A DNA stretch of 64,000 nt from an uncultured Clostridia bacterium (GTDB taxonomy: Bacteria; Bacillota; Clostridia; UBA1381). A program made the position numbers and the translations under genes. The notes beneath the pieces are model-generated. The model did no database searches. It worked only from the letters and a program-made list of their open reading frames with translations, and was not told the origin of the DNA. Below, piece after piece: positions 7,738-16,204 of this stretch. Numbering within the stretch: position 1 is the first letter of the stretch; every line of letters begins with the position of its first letter. The DNA is taken from the NCBI GenBank assembly GCA_934501535.1, contig CAKSUM010000002.1, positions 124,001 through 188,000 of the forward strand, written 5' to 3'.

Positions 7738-10464
7738 ATGACACATTTTAAAAAGCTTACAAGCCTTTTTATTGCAGTAATCATGCTTTTGCAGATTAAC
7801 GCCGTTTTTGCCGAAAATGAAGCGGACGGACAGACTGCGGAGGAAACGGAAATCGTCTATACCGATAAACAAAATCAAATCATGGGGCTGATGCAAAAGC
7901 TGGGCGCTGCGGACAGCGGCGTATCGCTTGAGGCGGAGGTCACAAGAGCGCAGTTTGCGTCAGTTCTGATGAGTGCTCTCGGACAGGAGGGCGCAGATGA
8001 GGCGGTTACGTTCTGGGATTTGCCGGAAATGCACGAATATCACAGCGGCGTAGGTGCAGCTGCGTCACGCGGATTTGTGGAGGGCTACGGGGAGAAGGTT
8101 TTCCTCCCCGATAAGCCTATAGATTCCGATGAGGCGCTCGCTATCCTGTTAAATGCGATGGGATTTAAAGAGATTGCGGATTTATCGGGCAAATATCCCG
8201 GAAACTACCGCACGCTTGCGCACGATACCGGAATGAGCAAGTCGGTAACAACTTATAAGTCAGCGCTTACCGGCATGCAGATGTACGAGCTTTTATATGA
8301 AGCTTTTGACGCAAATGTATGTATCCGTTCAAGCTACAAAATCGGCAGCGGCGGATACACGATATCCGATAATAAGACTTTGCTGTCCGAATACCGCAGC
8401 ATATATAAAACTCACGGAATTATGAACAGCAGCACCAAAACCGCACTGCGCGGATTTGAATGGGGTTCAAGGCGTATCAATGTCGGCGGAACATACTATA
8501 TCGCAGAAAGCGGAGAATTTGACGAATATCTGGGGTATGACACCAACCTGTATTATTACAGCGGCGACGGCATGGAAACGGTGTTTTACATAATGCCGCG
8601 CAGCCGCGTTGAGGAAATTGTAATTAACGCCCGCGACATAGATAAGCTCGACGGGGAATACCTTAAATACACAGAGGACGGCAGAAGTAAAAAGGCAAAA
8701 ATCCCTGCGGTGCACAACCTGATTTTCAACGGAAAATACAAGGGAGATTATGACAGCGCCGTGTTTAAGCAGCCAAACGGTACGGTGCGGCTGGTTTCGG
8801 CGGAGGGCAACGATGAATACAGCGTAATTTTTATTGAAACGCATATCAATACGCGCGTTAAACGCATTGATGTGGGTGAGGACAAAATTAAGCTTATCGG
8901 TGCAAGAGGCAACATGAAAGACTATGAATTCAGACGTGACGAGAGCTATACGTATGAATTTTTTACGGCGGACGGCACCCCGGCAGCTGTTGAAGATTTA
9001 TCTTCGGTTAAGGCAAATACCACGGTCAGCATAGAGCCGTCCGAATTTGACGAATCAAGCGGAGTGCGGCAAATCAAGGATAAATGCGAATATATAAAAT
9101 TTGTTATCTGCACCGATACGGCTGAGGGACGCGCGGACTCGGTATATGACGAGGACGGCAGAAACTACGTACACATTAACGGCGAAAAATACCCCGTATC
9201 ACGGTACGGCACCTTTGACGGCGGCAAGGTCAAAATCGGCGACGAGGGAATATTCTATTTGGACTATACCGGCGAAATTGTGGATTTTGACGTTCCTTCG
9301 GGAACTAAATCCGGCTTGCAGTGGGGATATTTGATAGACGCAAAGCTGTATTATGAGGACGAGGAAAGGTTCAGATTTAAAATTCTCAACAACGACGGAG
9401 AAGTACAATGGATTGACGAGGCGAAGAAGTTCCGCATAAACGACGCGAAAAAGAACACGGTTAATTTTAAATCCGACCTTTTATCTTCGGCAAGAATGAT
9501 AGACTCTGCGGCGAATGCCGTATCGCAGCCCATTCGGTACGAGTTGAATGATGAAGGAGAAATAAAGAGCATACAGACGGTGCTGACCGATATACCCGGT
9601 AAGGTAATAGGCGGTGACGAGGAACACATCAGGCGCGATACGGTGCGTGAAAGACTTTATACGAAATGGCAGGCGGGCGGTAATTTTTTTGCAGACCCGT
9701 GGGGCAGTGCAGCCGGTAAGAATGTTTTTGCAAGACCGAAAATTACGTTCAGCGTACCGACCGCTTTATCGGGCGACGAATATTACAGCGTAGTAAAGAC
9801 GTTCAATGAATCTGACACGTATAATATAGAGGCATACAATCTGTCCGACGGACTTGTGCCGGAAATGGCTGTCTGCTATGTAAACAGCGCAACCGACAGT
9901 CTTGGTCTGAGAATGATTACCAAAACGGAATACAAACTCGATGAGGATAATCAGGCGGCGATGTATGTAAGCTGTACCGACGGAAATTCCAACTATGAAT
10001 ATAAGGCGGAAACCGCGTCGGCGGCTTCGGGACTGAAGCGCGGAGATCTTGTCACGATGTACGGTATAAAAAGTCAGAACATTTTAACCAGATACACCCC
10101 TGTTCTGAAAGTCGGCAATCTGCCGTCAACCGCAAATTCAAACCTTTCAATCAATGGTGTAAACAGGTATGATTTCGGTGAAGTTTACTTTAATGAAAAC
10201 AGAAATCTTGTTATTCAGAACGGACCGATTTCAACCGGATTGAAAAGAAATAATATGTATGCCGCATTTTTCCCGAGCGATTCATCTATAACGAAGGTTT
10301 GTATCGTATATGACAACACCGAAAACAGTAAGGGTGACATACGTAAGGCAAATATAGACGATATTAAGACGGTATACCAGAACGGAAAATCCGCAAGCCT
10401 TGTATATTCCATTCTGAGATACGGTGAGCTGCAGACGGTAGTTATTTATAATTTGGCAAGATAA
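7738..10464 (+). CDS. Secreted protein with N-terminal degenerate SLH domains and large unknown beta-rich region
   Basis: A 908-residue protein with a signal peptide (residues 1-26, ending VFAEN). Residues about 45-190 contain SLH-like repeats (VTRAQFASVLMSALG, FWDLPEMHEYHSGV, GFVEGYGEKVFLPDKPI). These are at the N-terminus, unlike the C-terminal SLH domains of its two neighbours. The rest, about 700 residues, is rich in beta-type sequence and acidic turns with no motif I recognise. It may form an extended surface stalk or scaffold. It starts behind GAAAGGAG and is followed after 11 bases by the second glycosidase, so it is in the same operon. Function unknown; surface location is inferred from the SLH repeats and signal peptide. 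Confidence 0.75.
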   Translation: MTHFKKLTSLFIAVIMLLQINAVFAENEADGQTAEETEIVYTDKQNQIMGLMQKLGAADSGVSLEAEVTRAQFASVLMSALGQEGADEAVTFWDLPEMHEYHSGVGAAASRGFVEGYGEKVFLPDKPIDSDEALAILLNAMGFKEIADLSGKYPGNYRTLAHDTGMSKSVTTYKSALTGMQMYELLYEAFDANVCIRSSYKIGSGGYTISDNKTLLSEYRSIYKTHGIMNSSTKTALRGFEWGSRRINVGGTYYIAESGEFDEYLGYDTNLYYYSGDGMETVFYIMPRSRVEEIVINARDIDKLDGEYLKYTEDGRSKKAKIPAVHNLIFNGKYKGDYDSAVFKQPNGTVRLVSAEGNDEYSVIFIETHINTRVKRIDVGEDKIKLIGARGNMKDYEFRRDESYTYEFFTADGTPAAVEDLSSVKANTTVSIEPSEFDESSGVRQIKDKCEYIKFVICTDTAEGRADSVYDEDGRNYVHINGEKYPVSRYGTFDGGKVKIGDEGIFYLDYTGEIVDFDVPSGTKSGLQWGYLIDAKLYYEDEERFRFKILNNDGEVQWIDEAKKFRINDAKKNTVNFKSDLLSSARMIDSAANAVSQPIRYELNDEGEIKSIQTVLTDIPGKVIGGDEEHIRRDTVRERLYTKWQAGGNFFADPWGSAAGKNVFARPKITFSVPTALSGDEYYSVVKTFNESDTYNIEAYNLSDGLVPEMAVCYVNSATDSLGLRMITKTEYKLDEDNQAAMYVSCTDGNSNYEYKAETASAASGLKRGDLVTMYGIKSQNILTRYTPVLKVGNLPSTANSNLSINGVNRYDFGEVYFNENRNLVIQNGPISTGLKRNNMYAAFFPSDSSITKVCIVYDNTENSKGDIRKANIDDIKTVYQNGKSASLVYSILRYGELQTVVIYNLAR

Positions 10465-10475
10465 GGAACGGTTTT

Positions 10476-13019
10476 ATGAAGATTAAAGCTTTTGCGATAA
10501 TTATAGCTGCCGCGTCATTTTTGTGTGCGGCAGCTGCGGCGCAGACCCTTGACGCGTCGCTCAGTGTGTATGAGGATAGTGTTATTAAAGCGGCAGATAA
10601 ACGGTTTTTGGGCGTCGGCGAGGACTGGCAGGCTACCACCGACAGTATTCATGTCGGAAACAAGGGCAGCAATGACCTTGCAGAGGATTTCCCGGCTGCC
10701 GCAAAGAACACCGGCTTTGATATTCCGTACATGCGTATGGCAGGCGGCTCGGCAAATTCGTTTTACTGGAAGGACGGCGCGGATAAATTTGAAAACCGCG
10801 GCTATACCTACTATAAAAAGCCGACATATTACGGTATTGCGGAATGGATAAAAAACGCACAGCAAATAAATCCCGGGGTTGAACTGACATTTGTCGTAAA
10901 CTTAAGCGACACGCTTGAGAACAGCAAGGACCTCGTGCGTTTTCTCACGCTCATGCCGGACGATGAAAACGCCGTCGGATCCGACGGGATAAACTGGGCA
11001 CAGCACAGAATTGACTGCGGCATAAAGGAGCCGGTCAACATAAAAACCTTTGAACTGGGCAATGAGCTTGATAAATTCAGTCCATGCTACCCGTCGGACG
11101 CGGAGTGCCGGTCGGCGGCGGACGAATATACGCAGAAATGTGCCGCGGTGATTGAGGCGATGAGCAGCGTGAATACCGAAATTCGGTTTGCCGCGCATGC
11201 AAAGACATATCCGGCGGAAAAGCCGGCAATCGCAGCGGTATGGAATGACCGCGTGATACATAATTTAGCCGGAAAAATCTCATATATTGCGCTGCATGAT
11301 TATTATTACCCGAGCAGCTTTTTCTGGTTTAAATATGCGCGCATCAAAGATGAAATAGTCACAAAGACGTACGATTTGCCGGAGGAACAGCGGCCGCATG
11401 TACTGGTTACCGAGCATGCCGTCTGGGCAAATCCCGAGGGGGAGAATGACCCGAAACGGCTTGTAACATCGCTCAGCGGTGCGCTTGCGACCGGTGCGTT
11501 TATAAATCTTGCGTCGCAAATCGGGGAAATTGACGGCATAAATTATTACGGCTTAACGGCGGGCACAGCCTCGCAGGAGGATTACGGCGGAATGTCTATG
11601 GGAATTTTCCGGCGCTTTTATGACGGAAAGATATATCTGACAGGTATCGGCGAGGCATATAAAACTCTTTCGGCAGGCTGGGGCGATAATATCGTAAGCT
11701 CGTCTGTAAGCGGAAATAATTATTTGGGGGACAACGCCGACGGACTTGCAATGATTTCATCTGCGCACACCGTCAATGACGGAAGTCTGTACCTGATTTT
11801 TGTAAATCAGAGTACGCAGTATGCACAGCGCGTTTCGGTGTCGGCGCAGGGCAGCTACAAGCTGTACAAGGAGTATATTCTGACGGGCGACAGTCTGTAT
11901 TCGGACAATAATCCCGAAACGCCCGAGGGACTTTTTATGAAAACAAGACTGATAAAATCGCAGACGCGGCTGACATCATACACCGTGCCGGAAAAAACAA
12001 TGGCGGTTCTGCACCTTGTGCCGGAGGACAGAGTGTATGAGGAGGACAAAAATGCGGAATTTGCGGTAAATCAGGAAAAGAACGGCGTTCTTGACGTGCA
12101 GTGTACGCTGTATGATAACAAGCCGCTTGCAAATTACAGGCACTTCGCGGTGTTTGCGGTAAAAAGCGGCGATGAGCATGCGATAAAGAATGCGGTGTGG
12201 TTCGGACAGGCAGAGGCGGAAAGACAACGCGCGTGCTTTAAGGTGAACATGCCGAAAGCATGCATGCCGGGGAGTTATGATATTGTGCTTGCGGCAGGCG
12301 GAAATTATGCATATACCACGGTGGAATACGGCGGAGCGGAATCCGTCAGCATTGAAAAACTGTCCGCGTCTACAATCGGTGACTGGCTCACCGTGAATAT
12401 AGGTTTTTCGGATAAATTCCCGTCTGCGAAAAAATACCGTATTGCCGTCTGCCGGGAAAGCGAAAGTCTTGCGGCAGCGTTTGAAAGCGGCAGCGTGGTA
12501 TATCTGGGAGAGTTTTCAAAGAGTGACGGAGATGTAAAGGAAATACAAATGCCGGGGCTTGCGGATAACGGCAGATACACGGTTTATCTGACGTATGAAC
12601 CGCTGTACGGCGAAAAAACCGACACCCAAGCGGCGAATTTTGATTACAGCGGCTCGGTATTGCCGCTGACTTCGTCGGGAAAAATAACGAACCAAAGCGG
12701 CGATGCGGTGACATACGAAAATCTTGCCGAAACGGATACCGTTAATTTCAGCGTGACGAATACCGCCGATAACGATATTAAAGGCAAAATAATCGTGTGC
12801 GGTTATGACGCGTCGGGCAGACTTATATACTCAAAAACATCGGAGGAAGTAACCTTTAAACAAGGCACTGAAACGGCGTCGGTCGGTACTGATTTTACCG
12901 GTCTTGAAATCGGCAGCCTGAAGATATACATATGGGAAAGCGTCGGCGGAGCAAAGCCGCTTTCAAGAAATATTATATTAAGCGGCGGAACGGAGGAGCA
13001 GCATGCGAAGAATAATTAA
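10476..13019 (+). CDS. Secreted glycoside hydrolase, clan GH-A-like, paralogue of the SLH-anchored enzyme
   Basis: An 847-residue protein with a signal peptide (residues 1-22, ending AAAQ). The catalytic region contains FELGNE (candidate acid/base Glu197), YIALHDYYY and VTEHAVW (candidate nucleophile Glu313). These are in the same order and spacing as Glu214 and Glu328 of the enzyme at 5517-7691. A beta domain follows, then about 330 further residues of beta modules. The last module (about residues 760-840, with IIVCGYDASGRLIY and KIYIWES) matches a small module found at the ends of other secreted proteins in this window. No SLH domain is present, so it may be released or bound otherwise. Its last 17 bases overlap the next gene, indicating translational coupling. 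Substrate unknown. Confidence 0.78.
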   Translation: MKIKAFAIIIAAASFLCAAAAAQTLDASLSVYEDSVIKAADKRFLGVGEDWQATTDSIHVGNKGSNDLAEDFPAAAKNTGFDIPYMRMAGGSANSFYWKDGADKFENRGYTYYKKPTYYGIAEWIKNAQQINPGVELTFVVNLSDTLENSKDLVRFLTLMPDDENAVGSDGINWAQHRIDCGIKEPVNIKTFELGNELDKFSPCYPSDAECRSAADEYTQKCAAVIEAMSSVNTEIRFAAHAKTYPAEKPAIAAVWNDRVIHNLAGKISYIALHDYYYPSSFFWFKYARIKDEIVTKTYDLPEEQRPHVLVTEHAVWANPEGENDPKRLVTSLSGALATGAFINLASQIGEIDGINYYGLTAGTASQEDYGGMSMGIFRRFYDGKIYLTGIGEAYKTLSAGWGDNIVSSSVSGNNYLGDNADGLAMISSAHTVNDGSLYLIFVNQSTQYAQRVSVSAQGSYKLYKEYILTGDSLYSDNNPETPEGLFMKTRLIKSQTRLTSYTVPEKTMAVLHLVPEDRVYEEDKNAEFAVNQEKNGVLDVQCTLYDNKPLANYRHFAVFAVKSGDEHAIKNAVWFGQAEAERQRACFKVNMPKACMPGSYDIVLAAGGNYAYTTVEYGGAESVSIEKLSASTIGDWLTVNIGFSDKFPSAKKYRIAVCRESESLAAAFESGSVVYLGEFSKSDGDVKEIQMPGLADNGRYTVYLTYEPLYGEKTDTQAANFDYSGSVLPLTSSGKITNQSGDAVTYENLAETDTVNFSVTNTADNDIKGKIIVCGYDASGRLIYSKTSEEVTFKQGTETASVGTDFTGLEIGSLKIYIWESVGGAKPLSRNIILSGGTEEQHAKNN

Positions 13020-13977
13020 AATATTAACGGCGGCGGTTATTTTCGCTGCTGTTCCGGCAAATGCATATGCATACAAAGCATGCGGAGAGCTGATTGCGGA
13101 AAATCGGTTCGAGGGCTGGAATACCCATGTCATAACGGGAAATGCGTTAAACGCTGCGGAAAGCACCTCTCAAAGAAGTCACGGCGGAGATTATTCAATC
13201 GTGATACACCGTGAGAAGGCGTCAATTCCGGTGAAGATATACAATAATATATCCCTGTCCGATTACGGTGTGGGCATGGAGCTTTACGTATCGGAAGATG
13301 ACAGCAATCTGCGGCTGTATTTCTGTGATGATCTGGGTGCGGTGTACTATCCGCGGACGGAATGTGAATACAGCGGCGGCTGGTACCGGCTGACGGCTGT
13401 CGGGTATGCGAATTCCGGCAGAACGATTGTACGCGCCGGAGCGGAATATACAAATAATTCCGCGGCTTCGGGCGACATATATCTGGACGATTTGCTGGTA
13501 AAAATTGCACCCGTGAAAACAGAGGCGCAGATTCCCGTGCTGAAGAATACAACGTGTATAGCGCTTGACAATATAAGGGTTTATGCTTATAATATTTTTG
13601 GAGAGAAAACAAGAGTCACCAATGATAACGGTACAGAATGGACGGCAATTTCCGGGAGCATTGAAAACGGTGTTGCCTGCGCGGACGAGCAAACGGGCAA
13701 ATTAAAGCTCAGATACACCGTAGGCGGCGTATCGGGCGAATGTTCGGCGGAGGTGCGGCGTGATTTAACGCTTATTTCGACCGAAAACGGCGTGCGTGTT
13801 TTGAACAGCTCCGCCGCCGAAGTCACATGCACAACAGTGGCAGCGGCGGTTTCGGACGGCAGAATTTGCGCGTTTGACGCAAAAAAATGCACGGTCGCAG
13901 CAGGCGGTTCGGTCGATTTGGATTTTTCGGGTATTGCGGCGGACGGTTCGGAAATGAGGTATTTCATTGTAAAGTGA
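13003..13977 (+). CDS. Small secreted beta-sandwich protein, possible carbohydrate-binding module
   Basis: A 324-residue protein with a signal peptide (residues 1-23, ending AYAYK). Residues about 28-170 have the look of a jelly-roll carbohydrate-binding module: FEGWNTH near the start, SHGGDYSIVI, and a closing ASGDIYLDDLLVKI, as in CBM4/9-type folds. The C-terminal 70 residues (VAAAVSDGRICAF and onward) resemble the recurrent terminal module of neighbouring secreted proteins. It starts inside the end of the glycosidase gene (17-base overlap). It may bind the glycan product or substrate outside the cell. The binding role is inferred from overall shape, not from a verified family match. Confidence 0.68.
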   Translation: MRRIIKILTAAVIFAAVPANAYAYKACGELIAENRFEGWNTHVITGNALNAAESTSQRSHGGDYSIVIHREKASIPVKIYNNISLSDYGVGMELYVSEDDSNLRLYFCDDLGAVYYPRTECEYSGGWYRLTAVGYANSGRTIVRAGAEYTNNSAASGDIYLDDLLVKIAPVKTEAQIPVLKNTTCIALDNIRVYAYNIFGEKTRVTNDNGTEWTAISGSIENGVACADEQTGKLKLRYTVGGVSGECSAEVRRDLTLISTENGVRVLNSSAAEVTCTTVAAAVSDGRICAFDAKKCTVAAGGSVDLDFSGIAADGSEMRYFIVK

Positions 13978-14002
13978 TTTGCGGACGGGAGCGGAATTTT
14001 TT

Positions 14003-15511
14003 ATGATAATTGTGATACTTATACTGTCGGTGTTCATGATGTTTTTATTCATGGGGCACAGCAAGACGCGCCCGATGCTGATTTATCTGCTGGCGTCGGC
14101 GAGTCTTATTGTAATTGCGCTATCTATGCTCCTGTACCTTGTAAGAATTTGGAATTATACCGGTATATTTGAATTTGAATATAATCTTTACAGATATATA
14201 AACAGGCTGTCCGCGATGTATTATTATACAATAATAAACGTTATAAGCGTAAGTATAGGGCTGTATATGGCGTCGATGTGGGCGGCAGGCTGGTTTTTTA
14301 TAAAACGCACATATGATTTTAAAACGGGATTTAAATGCGCGGTTTCGCTGCTGCCGGCAATTTTGCACATTGTCACCAATTTGCAGTTTTTTACGCTGCG
14401 TCTGCATTTGTGGCTTTGCGAAAGACCATATTTATCAAAAAGCGCCGCAATATGGTTCAACACGCAGAATATACTGATAATGCTGTTTTATGTAATATTT
14501 CCGTTCGCGGAAATATACAGGTACAACAAAAGGACAAAAATAGTATACAGAAAAAAAGTAAACAATATCTTTGCGGCGACAATTTTAATGACAAGTGTAT
14601 TTTTCCTGTTTTACTACAAAATGGCGATGTTTGATTTTAAAATCATCGACTTCGGAAACCTTATGCGGTATTCCGCGTCATTTACCGGCGGATTTTCGGG
14701 CGGATTTTATATTACCGCTATTCTGATGACATTTTTTGCCGCCGGTGCGACATACTACCTGTTCATAAAATATCATGTGTTTTACGATATGATAGCCGTG
14801 TACCAAAGACGGAACCTGAAAAATCTGACTGTTTCGCTCAATGACGCAAGACCCATGCTTCATTCCTGCAAGAACAATTTTTTAAGTTCGGGCTTTATGA
14901 TAAGGGATATTATTGACGATGTCGAAAAAAATAAACTTGATACAGAGGAGCTTATAGCGCGCCTTCATGAGATTGACCGCCATATGACCGATTCCATGAA
15001 TGACATAGGCGCGGTGCTGAACGTGGCGAAAAACAAGAGCATAAGCTACGAAAGCGTGGATTTGTACGATTGCATTAACGCGGCGGAGAGCATGGTTTTT
15101 GCGGACGGAATTAGGATTGAAAATTCCGTAGAGCGCGGTGAATATATTGTTCTCGGCGACCGGCGTGAAATTACGCACGTAATCAAAAATATACTGTGTA
15201 ACGCCGCGGAGGCGCTCAGCGGACAGAGCCGCGGCAAAATTCAGATATCAGGATACATCGACAAAGGCTGGATATACATTTTTGTACACGATAACGGCTG
15301 CGGAATAGAGCGCCGCGATCTCAAAAAAGTGTTTATGCCGCTGTTTTCCACCAAAAAGACGAAAACAAACTGGGGAATAGGGCTGTCATATGTGAATAAT
15401 ATGATGCGCACGCATCACGGCATGGTATTTATAGACAGCAAGCCGGGTGAATATACGGAGGTGCAGCTGCAGTTTCCGAGAATCAGAGAAAGGGGAATAC
15501 AGGACCGATGA
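14003..15511 (+). CDS. 7-TM sensor histidine kinase
   Basis: About 502 residues. The first 255 residues hold seven hydrophobic spans, then a cytoplasmic kinase core. The phosphoacceptor is probably His287 in MLHSCKNNF, an H-box of the LytS/NatK-like type. The ATPase domain shows the N-box NILCNAAEAL, the G1 box DNGCGIE, and the later FSTKK and WGIGLSYV glycine motif. I prefer ATG 14003, preceded by GGGAG and beginning directly with a membrane span; a TTG at 13979 is in frame but has no better ribosome site. The stop overlaps the regulator start by four bases (ATGA), so the pair is translationally coupled. Placement between surface glycosidases and GH31 suggests it senses a sugar or glycan signal for this locus. 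Confidence 0.87.
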   Translation: MIIVILILSVFMMFLFMGHSKTRPMLIYLLASASLIVIALSMLLYLVRIWNYTGIFEFEYNLYRYINRLSAMYYYTIINVISVSIGLYMASMWAAGWFFIKRTYDFKTGFKCAVSLLPAILHIVTNLQFFTLRLHLWLCERPYLSKSAAIWFNTQNILIMLFYVIFPFAEIYRYNKRTKIVYRKKVNNIFAATILMTSVFFLFYYKMAMFDFKIIDFGNLMRYSASFTGGFSGGFYITAILMTFFAAGATYYLFIKYHVFYDMIAVYQRRNLKNLTVSLNDARPMLHSCKNNFLSSGFMIRDIIDDVEKNKLDTEELIARLHEIDRHMTDSMNDIGAVLNVAKNKSISYESVDLYDCINAAESMVFADGIRIENSVERGEYIVLGDRREITHVIKNILCNAAEALSGQSRGKIQISGYIDKGWIYIFVHDNGCGIERRDLKKVFMPLFSTKKTKTNWGIGLSYVNNMMRTHHGMVFIDSKPGEYTEVQLQFPRIRERGIQDR

Positions 15512-16179
15512 TTAAGGTTGTAATTTGCGACGATATACCGCAGGTGACGCGGCATCTTGCCCAGGTTATAGGAAAAAGTGAGGATATGCAGGTGGTCGGC
15601 ACTGCCAACAGCGGAAAAAGCGCGGTTGAGCTTGTAAAAAATACATCGCCGGACGTTGTGCTGATGGATATACAGATGGAAACCGAGGAGGCAGGCATTG
15701 AGGCAACGCGCAAAATCGTCGGGAATAACAGCGGCGTGAAGGTCATAATTATAACCGTGCACGAGGAGGACGATCTCATGTTCAAGGCGTATGCAAGCGG
15801 CGCGGTGGGGTATGTGCTCAAAACCGACGACGAGGAGCTGATAGTGGAATCAATCCGCGAGGTGAACGATAATGACGCGTTTATACGTCCCTATGTGGCA
15901 AAGAAAATAATTGAAGAATTTTCAAAGCTGCAAAAGCATCAGAACAGTATTATGTTTATAATCACAATGATGTCGCGGCTGACAAAATCCGAGCTGGAGA
16001 TACTCAGAATGGTTTATGACGGCGTGCCGCGCAAAACCATTGCCCAGAAAAGGTATGTTGAGCTGACCACGATTAATACGCAGATACGCAATATTTTAAA
16101 CAAGCTGGGTTATCACAGCGTTTTGCAGATGCGCGCCGAGCTTCGTCAGCTGCAAATTTTTGAAATATTGCCCAAATAA
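15508..16179 (+). CDS. Two-component response regulator, NarL/FixJ type
   Basis: 223 residues. The receiver domain (1-120) has the acidic pair DD at residues 8-9, phospho-acceptor Asp54 in VLMDIQM, a Thr/Val switch region near VIIITVH and the conserved Lys in VLKTDD. The C-terminal helix-turn-helix region is of LuxR type (LTKSELEILRMVYDG through TINTQIRNILNKLG). This output type is less common than AraC-type regulators in Gram-positive sugar loci. It overlaps the kinase gene by four bases and is followed by a GH31 gene after 25 bases. It probably controls the transport and glycosidase operon it sits in; no operator could be assigned. Confidence 0.92.
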   Translation: MIKVVICDDIPQVTRHLAQVIGKSEDMQVVGTANSGKSAVELVKNTSPDVVLMDIQMETEEAGIEATRKIVGNNSGVKVIIITVHEEDDLMFKAYASGAVGYVLKTDDEELIVESIREVNDNDAFIRPYVAKKIIEEFSKLQKHQNSIMFIITMMSRLTKSELEILRMVYDGVPRKTIAQKRYVELTTINTQIRNILNKLGYHSVLQMRAELRQLQIFEILPK

Positions 16180-16204
16180 ACTACGGAACACAAGGAGAAA
16201 TCAT

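Noticed and set aside
13979..14002. TTG start for the histidine kinase
   Set aside because: ATG 14003 follows GGGAG and begins with a membrane span; the TTG starts one base after the previous stop without a better ribosome site.
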